From positions 1-16,328 of the forward strand of contig CAJPRR010000036.1 of NCBI GenBank assembly GCA_905373085.1: 16,328 nucleotides of DNA, written 5' to 3'. Below the pieces are notes generated by a model. It was not told the origin of the DNA. It made no database searches and saw nothing but the letters and a program-made list of their open reading frames with translations. This DNA is from an uncultured Selenomonas sp. (GTDB taxonomy: Bacteria; Bacillota; Negativicutes; Selenomonadales; Selenomonadaceae). This document shows, one piece after another, positions 1 to 5,654 of the stretch (position 1 is its first letter; each line of letters starts with the position of its first letter). The position numbers and the translations under genes are program-made.

Positions 1-779
1 TGCGGGAAGCACTCGCGGTCGGTCTGCGCGAAGAGCGTGTCACGCATCTTGCCGTCGTATGGCTCACCCACGCATTCCGAGTGATAGAGCCGCAGGAAGA
101 ACGTGCCGAGATCCTTCGCCGATGTGATATTCTCACGCCCTTCTTTCACGGCCGCATCATCCATCATCTTGCGCTGCAGGCGGGATGCACCGTAGCCGTG
201 CGCCTTCATGTAGGCATTGATCTCCGTCATGCCGAGACGGTCGATCATCATATTTGTCGCCGTGTTGTCGCTATCGGCAATCATATGACGCAGAAGTTCT
301 TCCACGGAGAGCGCCGTGCCCGCGCCGTAGCCTGCGATCACGCCTGCGCCGTCCACCTTGTCGGCCTCTTCGAGCTGCAGCGCATCGTCGAGACGCAACT
401 CTCCCGCCTTGACCTTCTCCATGGCGCAGGCGAGAATGAAGACCTTGATCATGCTCGCTGCGCGTCGCTCATCTGCATCTGCAATGAGCGGTACATCCCC
501 GTCGCGGGGATCGGCGAGGTAGACGGAGAACTTCGCGCCGCCGCGTGCGGCAAGCCGCCGCACCTCGTCGACGAGCGCACGGCGCTCTTCCTCCGTTCGC
601 TGCGGCGTCTCTGCCTCGGGCAGGCGGCGTTCCTCCGTGCTCGGCACGGGCGGCGGCGCATCCGTGCCCGGCTCGCGCAGCAGCAGCCACAGACCGCCGG
701 CAAGGAGCAGCAGGAAGAGCATGAAGCCGAGCGCAAGGAGGACAAGGGCGAGGACGGCTTTGCCATCTCTCCTGTTCAT
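1..779 (-). CDS. Class A beta-lactamase-fold serine hydrolase, membrane-anchored (3' end outside window)
   Basis: The protein reads leftward and runs off the window edge; 259 residues are visible. Residues about 8-34 form one hydrophobic N-terminal membrane segment, followed by a Pro/Glu-rich linker, so the catalytic domain should lie outside the membrane. The SxxK motif is S109-M-I-K112 and the SDN motif is S170-D-N172. Their 61-residue separation matches class A beta-lactamases (S70 to S130). The region that would carry the general base Glu166 reads RLQRKMMDDAA and has no obvious glutamate, so true beta-lactamase activity is doubtful; a peptidase, transpeptidase-like or non-lactamase hydrolase role is more likely. 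The KTG motif would be outside the window. The ATG overlaps the stop of the upstream zinc-ribbon gene as ATGA, indicating translational coupling. Family call is firm; substrate is unknown. Confidence 0.85.
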   Translation of the reverse strand, partial: MNRRDGKAVLALVLLALGFMLFLLLLAGGLWLLLREPGTDAPPPVPSTEERRLPEAETPQRTEEERRALVDEVRRLAARGGAKFSVYLADPRDGDVPLIADADERRAASMIKVFILACAMEKVKAGELRLDDALQLEEADKVDGAGVIAGYGAGTALSVEELLRHMIADSDNTATNMMIDRLGMTEINAYMKAHGYGASRLQRKMMDDAAVKEGRENITSAKDLGTFFLRLYHSECVGEPYDGKMRDTLFAQTDRECFP

Positions 780-1603
780 CGGTAGAGTCTGTCGAAGTCC
801 GCGTTCGCCTGATCGAACGCATAGGAAGCGGTCGTTCCCTCGCTGAAGCCGTAGCTGTAGTCGCCGCCGTTCGAGCTGTCGACCATCCCCTTGTAGAGTC
901 CCTGCGCACGATGTACCTCCACCGCAAAGAGGGAGCGCAGCGCATTGCACCCCGCCGGATCAGCGCCGCGGAGCGAAGCCGCGCGACTCTCCGCCTTGCG
1001 CGCCCGCTCCAGGACGGCCCTCGCATCATTGATCAGTCCGGGAGCATTGCGAAAGTCCGGATAGCTCTTCAAGTGCTGGTTCGCGCGATTCGCGATTTCA
1101 CCGATGGCGATGTCGATTTCATCCTTCTCGCGCACGAGATCGTTCCATTCGGCGCTTCCCTTCCCTGCCGCTTTCTCCTGTGCGGCGGGCTGCGTCTGCC
1201 GCGTCTGCTGCGGCGGCGCGGCAGGCTTCGCCTCGTCGCTGCTCGTGCTGTATAGATAGTAGCCGACGCCGCCAACGACGAGCAGGAAGAGGCCGATGAC
1301 GAGGAGGACGCCGCAACCGATCAGGAGACCCGCCTTGCCTGAGGAGCCGCCGGACGGCGCTTGCTGCGGCGGAAAAGCCGAGCCTTGCCTCCATGCCGAG
1401 CCGCCTTGCACAGCATTGCCCTGCGGAGCGCCTGCTGCCATGCTGTCCCTGCGTCCGCCCATCGGAGCATTCCCCTGCTGCACGGGCGGCGCAGCCGCCT
1501 GTGCGCTGCCCAACGGTTTCGCCAAGCTTATGCCGTGACCGCAGCTTCGGCAGAGCTGCGTCCCCTCGGGCAACGCGGCTCCGCAATTCGTGCAATACTT
1601 CAT
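776..1603 (-). CDS. Zinc-ribbon, single-pass membrane protein
   Basis: A 275-residue protein starting MKYCTNCGAALPEG. A four-cysteine zinc ribbon (C4, C7, C18, C21) at the N-terminus is followed by a Gly/Ala/Gln/Pro-rich flexible linker to about residue 90. One long transmembrane helix spans about 92-118, and a helical C-terminal domain follows (about 145-275). The zinc ribbon should be cytoplasmic and the helical domain outside if the linker follows the usual orientation; this is inference. I chose the ATG at 1603 because GGAGG lies 8 nt upstream; two in-frame upstream starts (1609, 1633) sit on or before that Shine-Dalgarno. It overlaps the downstream serine hydrolase gene by 4 nt. Zinc-ribbon membrane proteins of this layout are common in Firmicutes and mostly uncharacterised; a role in envelope sensing or assembly together with the hydrolase is a guess. 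Confidence 0.85.
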   Translation of the reverse strand: MKYCTNCGAALPEGTQLCRSCGHGISLAKPLGSAQAAAPPVQQGNAPMGGRRDSMAAGAPQGNAVQGGSAWRQGSAFPPQQAPSGGSSGKAGLLIGCGVLLVIGLFLLVVGGVGYYLYSTSSDEAKPAAPPQQTRQTQPAAQEKAAGKGSAEWNDLVREKDEIDIAIGEIANRANQHLKSYPDFRNAPGLINDARAVLERARKAESRAASLRGADPAGCNALRSLFAVEVHRAQGLYKGMVDSSNGGDYSYGFSEGTTASYAFDQANADFDRLYR

Positions 1604-1804
1604 CGTCATCCCCTCCGATTCCCTGCCTTCCATCGTGAAGCGCTCTTCCTCCGCAGCATCTTCCCTCGCCGACTGCGCCTCCTTCAGACATTAGAATTCT
1701 CTGTACTCTGTTCATTATCCTGCAACGAACGGCAATTTTCTGTGAATTTCAGGCCAATCGCTTGCAAGAAACTGATCAATGTTCTCATTTATTGCCGCCT
1801 TGCC

Positions 1805-1834
1805 TTTACAAGCTTCATGCTGCTGCGGTATAAT
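1805..1834 (+). promoter_or_regulatory. Sigma-70-type promoter of the PTS gene
   Basis: TTTACA (1805-1810), 18-nt spacer, perfect TATAAT (1829-1834). Transcription would start near 1841, giving a leader of about 70 nt before the PTS ATG at 1910. Confidence 0.75.
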
Positions 1835-1865
1835 CAAACCGTAATATTTTTTCTGTCGGGGAACT

Positions 1866-1880
1866 GCTGATGCCATCAGC
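1866..1880 (+). promoter_or_regulatory. Small inverted repeat in the PTS leader
   Basis: GCTGAT-GCC-ATCAGC, six perfect pairs with a three-base loop, placed in the leader 13 nt before the Shine-Dalgarno. It could be an operator half-site pair or a small mRNA hairpin; no T-run follows, so it is not a terminator. Confidence 0.4.
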
Positions 1881-1909
1881 GATTTCCCAGGAAGGAGGTT
1901 TTCGCTGTC

Positions 1910-4117
1910 ATGAAAGACGAAATCTTCGGCGTGCTGCAGCGCGTCGGACGCAGCTTCATGCTGCCCGTCGCCATCCTGCCGATCGCCGGCATACTCTTGG
2001 GACTCGGCGCGTCGTTCACGAACGCCACGACCATCGAGACGTATGGCCTCTCCGCCGTGCTCGGCGCAGGGACGCCGCTTCACGCGCTTCTCTCCATCAT
2101 GGCGAGCGCGGGCAGCACGATCTTCGGCAATCTGCCGATCATCTTCGCCGTCGGCGTCGCCATCGGCATGGCGAAGGCGGAGAAGGAGGTCGCGGCTCTT
2201 TCGGCCATGATCGCCTTCTTCGTCATGCACACGGCGTGCAACGCCATGCTGAAGATCGGCGGGCAGATCCTCGCGGACGGCTCGGTCGCGCCTACGGTGC
2301 TCGAAGGCACGATCGCGCCGAGCTGCGGCATCCTGTCGTTTCAGATGGGAGTCTTCGGCGGCATCATCGTCGGCATCGGCGTCGCATGGCTGCACAACAA
2401 GTACCACAAGATCGTACTGCCGAACGCGCTGTCGTTCTTCGGCGGCTCGCGCTTCGTGCCCATCGTCTCGACGATCGTCTTCCTCTTCGTCGGCATCGCC
2501 ATGTACTTCGTCTGGCCGCTCGCCCAGCAGGGCATCTTCGCGCTCGGCGGCCTCGTGACGGGCACGGGCTACATCGGCACGCTGATCTTCGGCCTCATCA
2601 AGCGCGCCCTGATTCCCTTCGGCCTGCACCACGTCTTCTATCTGCCGTTCTGGCAGACGGGCGTCGGCGGCTCAATGATGATCGACGGCCAGCTCGTCCA
2701 AGGCGGTCAGAACATCTTCTTCGCCCAGCTCGCTTCGCCCGACGTCACGCATTTCAGCTCGGATGCGACGCGCTACTTCTCGGGCGAGTTCATCTTCATG
2801 ATCTTCGGCCTGCCGGGCGCGGCGCTCGCCATGTACCGCTGTGCGCGTCCCGAAAAGAAGAAGGTCGCGGGCGGTCTCCTGCTCTCGGCGGCTCTGACCT
2901 CGATGCTCACAGGCATCACCGAGCCAATCGAGTTCTCCTTCCTCTTCGTCGCACCTGCGCTCTTCGCCGTGCAGGTCGCGCTCGCGGGCGCCGCCTACAT
3001 GATCGCGCACATCCTCAACATCGCCGTCGGCCTGACGTTCTCGGGCGGCTTCCTCGACCTCTTCATCTTCGGCATCCTGCAGGGCGAGGCGAAGACGAGC
3101 TGGATGTATATCATTCCCGTCGGCGTCGTCTACTTCTTCCTCTACTACTTCATCTTCTCGTGGATGATCCGCCACTTCGACTTCAAGACGCCGGGCCGCG
3201 AGGACGACGACGAGGAGACGAAACTCTACTCGAAGGCCGACTATCAGGCGCAGCACGGCGCGGCGGGAGCAGCGTCCGGCGCGGGAGCATCCGACGCCAA
3301 GAGCGCGGCGATCGCACGCGGCCTCGGCAGCAAGAGGAACATCACTTCCGTCGACTGCTGCGCAACGCGCCTTCGCTGCTCGGTCGCGGATTCCTCGCTC
3401 GTCAATGAGAAGCTCTTGAAGGCGACGGGTGCCGTCGGCGTCATCGTCAAGGGCACGGGCGTGCAGGTCATCTACGGCCCGCAGGTCGCCGTCATCAAGT
3501 CGAACCTTGAGACGTACCTCGAAACAGCCCCCGACATCGAGCCGGAAGCGACGGCCGCTGCAGAGCCGACGGGAAAAGCTGCAGAAAAAGCTTCTGCGAC
3601 AAATGCTCCTGAGGAAAACACCTCGGCGCAGGAGTCGGGCGCACAGGAAGCGTCCGCCGATGAAACTGCCGCGCATACGCTCTTCACGCCCGTCGCAGGC
3701 GAGGTGCATCCGATCGAGGAAGCGCCCGACGAGGCGTTCGCGGGCAAGATGATGGGCGATGGCTACTTCGTCTACCCGACGGAAGAGACGGTCTACGCGC
3801 CCGAGGACGGCGAAGTCGTCTTCGTCTTCGACACAAAGCACGCGATCGGCATGAAGGCTGCCGACGGCACGGAGTACCTGCTGCACATCGGCGTCGACAC
3901 CGTCGCGCTCGGCGGGCAGGGCTTCGAGGTCTTCGTCGAAGGCGGCCAGAAGGTCAAGAAAGGCGACCGCCTCATGACCTTCGACGACGCCTACATCAAG
4001 GAACATGCGAAGTCCGACGCCTGCCTCGTCATCTTCACGGGACTCGGCGAAGGAAGAGCCGTAAGCCTCAAGAAGACGGGCGAAGCCAAGGCGCTCGACG
4101 AGGTCGGCAGCTGCTGA
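1910..4117 (+). CDS. ptsG: PTS glucose-type permease, fused IICBA
   Basis: A 735-residue enzyme II that imports and phosphorylates a hexose, most likely glucose, using phosphate from HPr. The IIC membrane domain occupies about 1-425 and opens with VGRSFMLPVAILPIAGILLG. It carries the signature ITEPIEF (I336-F342); EPIEF and FSGGFLDLFIFG resemble glucose-type permeases rather than GlcNAc-type (EPLEF). The IIB domain (about 465-545) has VDCCATRLR, with C484 at the phosphorylated cysteine position. A 50-residue Ala/Glu-rich linker leads to the IIA domain (about 580-735), with conserved H644 (KHAIG) and phospho-acceptor H659 (LLHIGVDTV). All phosphotransfer residues are present, so it should be active. 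Monocistronic, with its own promoter; HPr and enzyme I are not nearby. Substrate is inferred from sequence type; glucosamine or GlcNAc remain possible. Confidence 0.93.
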   Translation: MKDEIFGVLQRVGRSFMLPVAILPIAGILLGLGASFTNATTIETYGLSAVLGAGTPLHALLSIMASAGSTIFGNLPIIFAVGVAIGMAKAEKEVAALSAMIAFFVMHTACNAMLKIGGQILADGSVAPTVLEGTIAPSCGILSFQMGVFGGIIVGIGVAWLHNKYHKIVLPNALSFFGGSRFVPIVSTIVFLFVGIAMYFVWPLAQQGIFALGGLVTGTGYIGTLIFGLIKRALIPFGLHHVFYLPFWQTGVGGSMMIDGQLVQGGQNIFFAQLASPDVTHFSSDATRYFSGEFIFMIFGLPGAALAMYRCARPEKKKVAGGLLLSAALTSMLTGITEPIEFSFLFVAPALFAVQVALAGAAYMIAHILNIAVGLTFSGGFLDLFIFGILQGEAKTSWMYIIPVGVVYFFLYYFIFSWMIRHFDFKTPGREDDDEETKLYSKADYQAQHGAAGAASGAGASDAKSAAIARGLGSKRNITSVDCCATRLRCSVADSSLVNEKLLKATGAVGVIVKGTGVQVIYGPQVAVIKSNLETYLETAPDIEPEATAAAEPTGKAAEKASATNAPEENTSAQESGAQEASADETAAHTLFTPVAGEVHPIEEAPDEAFAGKMMGDGYFVYPTEETVYAPEDGEVVFVFDTKHAIGMKAADGTEYLLHIGVDTVALGGQGFEVFVEGGQKVKKGDRLMTFDDAYIKEHAKSDACLVIFTGLGEGRAVSLKKTGEAKALDEVGSC

Positions 4118-4146
4118 GCCAAATCGAAAAGATTCGCTGAAAGAAA

Positions 4147-4190
4147 ATGGATGCCGAGCGCGCCCTTTCGCTGGCGCGCTTGACATCCAT
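4147..4190. repeat. 44-bp near-perfect palindrome overlapping the small-RNA promoter
   Basis: The arms are ATGGATG (4147-4153) with CATCCAT (4184-4190), then CGA with TTG (one G-T pair), then GCGCGCC with GGCGCGC around an 8-nt loop; only one C/A mismatch interrupts about 17 pairs. It lies 30 nt after the PTS stop. There is no T-run on the plus strand, so it is not a classical terminator for the PTS gene, though it would stabilise its mRNA 3' end. Its right arm contains the -35 box TTGACA of the next promoter. Confidence 0.75.
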
Positions 4191-4208
4191 GCACGAAAAA
4201 TCTATAAT
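4180..4208 (+). promoter_or_regulatory. Perfect consensus sigma-70 promoter
   Basis: TTGACA (4180-4185), exactly 17 nt, TATAAT (4203-4208): full consensus in both boxes and spacing. Expected start of transcription is near 4215. No protein-coding gene with a ribosome site follows before the terminator at 4278-4310, so it appears to drive a short RNA. Confidence 0.85.
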
Positions 4209-4214
4209 GACAAA

Positions 4215-4310
4215 AGAAAGAGTGACTGGCGTTTTGGGTGCGTCAGTCTCTCCTGTTAAGATTTTTGTCTTGAAAGAAGAACCGCCGCAACCGCGCAGCG
4301 GTTCTTTTTT
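4215..4310 (+). ncRNA. Putative small RNA, candidate type I antitoxin
   Basis: About 95 nt between a perfect consensus promoter and an intrinsic terminator. Near its 5' end it can fold a hairpin, GACTGGCG (4224-4231) with CGTCAGTC (4241-4248, including one G-T pair). The only open frame crosses the terminator, and its ATG (4207) lies inside the -10 box, so I do not consider it coding. It converges on the toxin-like gene read from 4617 leftward; if that mRNA ends at the shared terminator, the two RNAs are complementary over about 40 nt at their 3' ends. Convergent 3'-overlapping antitoxin RNAs are known for txpA/RatA, bsrG/SR4 and the par (Fst) loci. The antitoxin role is inference from layout. 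Confidence 0.6.
4278..4310. terminator. Bidirectional intrinsic terminator
   Basis: AGAACCGC (4278-4285) pairs perfectly with GCGGTTCT (4298-4305) around a 12-nt loop. On the plus strand a T6 run follows (4305-4310). On the minus strand the hairpin is followed by the T-rich stretch TTCTTTCTT, so it can also end leftward transcription of the toxin-like gene. It would also stop read-through from the PTS gene. Confidence 0.85.
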
Positions 4311-4331
4311 CTACTTACATGCCAAACTTTC

Positions 4332-4429
4332 AGGACATATGTTCAGCCGTCACACAAAGTGATATGGTTTGCTTTTATGCCCGTTTCTCGCAACAGTTTC
4401 ATCAAAGCGGCACGCTGTACATATGTCCT
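4332..4429. repeat. Long-range inverted repeat in the toxin 3' region
   Basis: AGGACATATGT (4332-4342) is the exact reverse complement of ACATATGTCCT (4419-4429). Inside it CAGC (4344-4347) can also pair with GCTG (4414-4417), extending the stem past one mismatch. In the leftward toxin mRNA this would fold the 3' untranslated region between the toxin stop (4465) and the terminator into one large stem-loop. No gene is seen in this stretch on either strand. Confidence 0.6.
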
Positions 4430-4464
4430 CACGCCTTGCAGAAGCCTAGCCAATCGGTCTGCGT

Positions 4465-4569
4465 CTATGGCTTGACCTCTTGGGGCTTCATGGCAAGCAG
4501 ATGAAAAGTGATGTCCACTGCCAGCGCAAGCGCTGCAATGAGGAGCGACAGCTTTTCATAAAGCGTCAC
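4465..4569 (-). CDS. Holin-like small membrane peptide, putative type I toxin
   Basis: A 34-codon peptide beginning MTLYEKLSLLI, a single hydrophobic helix (about residues 7-27), then a short polar tail with two lysines (MKPQEVKP). The opening M-T-x-Y-E-x-L-S-L-x-I pattern resembles the Hol_Tox/TxpA-BsrG class of Firmicute type I toxins, which sit in the membrane. I chose GTG at 4569: AGGAGG lies 8 nt upstream, while the in-frame ATG at 4575 is only 2 nt from it. The Shine-Dalgarno is sequestered in a 6-bp hairpin (4579-4595), as expected for such toxins. It has its own extended -10 promoter, and a convergent short RNA lies downstream. Family assignment rests on the short motif and the gene context; a small membrane peptide with another role is possible. 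Confidence 0.62.
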   Translation of the reverse strand: MTLYEKLSLLIAALALAVDITFHLLAMKPQEVKP

Positions 4570-4578
4570 ACACATCAC

Positions 4579-4595
4579 CTCCTCACATGGAGGAG
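4579..4595 (-). promoter_or_regulatory. Hairpin hiding the toxin ribosome binding site
   Basis: On the minus strand CTCCTC (4595-4590), loop CATGT, GAGGAG (4584-4579): six perfect pairs that include the Shine-Dalgarno GAGGAGG of the toxin-like gene. A second small hairpin, GAACC-GTC-GGTTC, sits just 5' of it (4595-4607). Translation should be weak unless the structure opens. Confidence 0.7.
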
Positions 4596-4606
4596 AACCG
4601 ACGGTT

Positions 4607-4617
4607 CGCCAGTCACT
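4607..4617. repeat. 11-nt sequence shared by both transcript 5' ends (right copy)
   Basis: The minus strand here reads AGTGACTGGCG, identical to the plus strand at 4221-4231 inside the small RNA. The two copies form an inverted repeat enclosing the whole cassette (4221-4617), and each lies just after a TATAAT box. Because the copies are identical, not complementary, in the two RNAs, they are not a direct antisense contact. Confidence 0.6.
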
Positions 4618-4623
4618 GAAACA

Positions 4624-4653
4624 ATTATAACACAAGCTTCTCCACAACGCCAA
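4624..4653 (-). promoter_or_regulatory. Promoter of the toxin-like gene (extended -10)
   Basis: On the minus strand TTGGCG (4653-4648), 18-nt spacer ending in TGT, then TATAAT (4629-4624): an extended -10 element TGNTATAAT. Transcription would begin near 4617. The -10 box overlaps the TAA stop codon of the upstream 342-codon gene, and the -35 lies inside its coding sequence. Confidence 0.75.
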
Positions 4654-5653
4654 AAGGAACTTCCCGGATATGTGCGAGATGATTCCTCGCTTCCTTGAGC
4701 AGGAACAGCTCTTCTACATCCGCGGATGGGAGCTTGATTTCCCCGACCGCCGCCTTATGCGAGAGCACGCCGATCTCAACCTCTTCGGGCACGAGGTTCA
4801 TGGTGCGAAGCGCATCGCGGCATTTTTTGATGTAGGCCTGACGCCGATCTTCGATGGCGGGGAACACGGTCTTGACCTGCGCCTTCCAGATCCGGCGTGC
4901 CAGATCTTCATAGAGCGCGTCGAGAGCGAAGGGACTGCCGTCGCTTCGCTCTTCTTCTTTGGCGATCCGTTCGAGCGTCTCGCGCGGGCGGCGCAGGAAA
5001 TCCATGCCGCGCCGGCTGCAGGCGGCGCACAGTTCCATATCCTCGGCGCAGACGGTCGCGGCGAGCGTAGCGAGATAGGGCTTGAGGCGCCGCTGCCCAA
5101 CGCTGCTTGCCGCCGCCAGCGTAGCGAAGGCGAAGCGGTCGAATTCGTTGACCTCATCGGAAAAGGCGCGATATACGACGCCCTTGCAGCCGCGCCCTAC
5201 GCCAAAGTCCTCGGAGAAGGCGAGGAGGAACGAGGGAGCCGCTGCCCCCTTTTTCGCAAAGCCGTAATAGGCGTGGATGAATTCCGTCCACGCACGCGCC
5301 TTGGCCGCATCCTGAATATCGATCCACACGATCGCCTTGTGCAGCACGAGCCCTTCCGCCTCGGCGAGGAACTGCGCATAGGACTTGCCCGCGCGGTAGG
5401 CGAGGCGCTTTTCTTCCATGCAGTAATGCTCAAGAAGGTAGGCGCCCGGCTCTTCGGCGGGGCAGGCGAGACGCTTCAGCGAGCGGTCAGGCAGGAAAGC
5501 GATGCGCTCTTCGACGAGCACGGGAAGAAATTCGCGCCACGGGACGTCTTTCCCCAGCACGAGAACCATGCTCTTTTCCTCGCGGACCGCATCGACGATC
5601 TCCTGCACGTAGCGGGCGGCATTGGGGACGCTCTCCCACCAGATCTTTTCCAT
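4625..5653 (-). CDS. Protein with degenerate NTPase-like N-terminus and C-terminal HEPN-like RNxxxH motif
   Basis: A 342-residue soluble protein that I do not recognise as a named family. The N-terminal half looks like a P-loop NTPase fold that lost its P-loop: a strand MVLVLGKDVPW (about 29-39) lies where Walker A would be, AIVWIDI (about 108-114) resembles a Walker B strand without the DE pair, and SFLLAFSEDF a sensor strand. The middle (about 180-300) is helical with several cysteines. The C-terminus ends LKEARNHLAHIRE, with R323-N324-x-x-x-H328 matching the Rx4-6H signature of HEPN RNases. It starts 1 nt after the stop of the giant ATPase gene, with GGAGG 6 nt upstream, so the two are one operon and probably work together. 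HEPN assignment is motif-based; a structural, non-catalytic HEPN domain is possible. Confidence 0.75.
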   Translation of the reverse strand: MEKIWWESVPNAARYVQEIVDAVREEKSMVLVLGKDVPWREFLPVLVEERIAFLPDRSLKRLACPAEEPGAYLLEHYCMEEKRLAYRAGKSYAQFLAEAEGLVLHKAIVWIDIQDAAKARAWTEFIHAYYGFAKKGAAAPSFLLAFSEDFGVGRGCKGVVYRAFSDEVNEFDRFAFATLAAASSVGQRRLKPYLATLAATVCAEDMELCAACSRRGMDFLRRPRETLERIAKEEERSDGSPFALDALYEDLARRIWKAQVKTVFPAIEDRRQAYIKKCRDALRTMNLVPEEVEIGVLSHKAAVGEIKLPSADVEELFLLKEARNHLAHIREVPFGVVEKLVL

Positions 5654-5654
5654 T

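Larger units (their letters stand above)
1604..1909. other. Divergent intergenic region between zinc-ribbon gene and PTS gene
   Basis: About 306 bp. It holds the PTS promoter (1805-1834), an inverted repeat (1866-1880) and a good Shine-Dalgarno GGAGG at 1894-1898, 11 nt before the PTS ATG. The leftward promoter for the zinc-ribbon operon is not clear: a GATAAT-like element lies near 1717-1723 on the minus strand but lacks a convincing -35. No antiterminator (RAT-like) or catabolite-responsive element could be recognised by eye. Confidence 0.6.

Noticed and set aside
81..785. 234-codon plus-strand frame at the left end
   Set aside because: Opposite strand carries SxxK and SDN motifs at class A spacing and a membrane anchor, so the minus-strand gene is real.
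1870..3408. Long plus-strand frame (about 512 codons) in another frame of the PTS gene
   Set aside because: Arg/His-rich, no domain signatures, and overlaps a clear PTS permease; a GC-driven shadow.
2672..4186. Long minus-strand frame (about 504 codons) opposite the PTS gene
   Set aside because: Composition typical of antisense frames (Arg/Asp/Glu/Leu repeats), no motif, no ribosome site.
4147..4190. Palindrome read as a classical rho-independent terminator of the PTS gene
   Set aside because: No T-run follows on the plus strand; the true T-run terminator is at 4278-4310.
4147..4362. Small plus-strand ORF across the small-RNA unit
   Set aside because: Its ATG codons lie in the palindrome or in the -10 box, upstream of the expected transcript start, and the frame runs through the terminator hairpin.
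4221..4617. Inverted 11-mers as ends of an insertion sequence
   Set aside because: No transposase and no target-site duplication seen; the interior is explained by promoter, RNA, terminator and toxin gene. Kept only as an observation.
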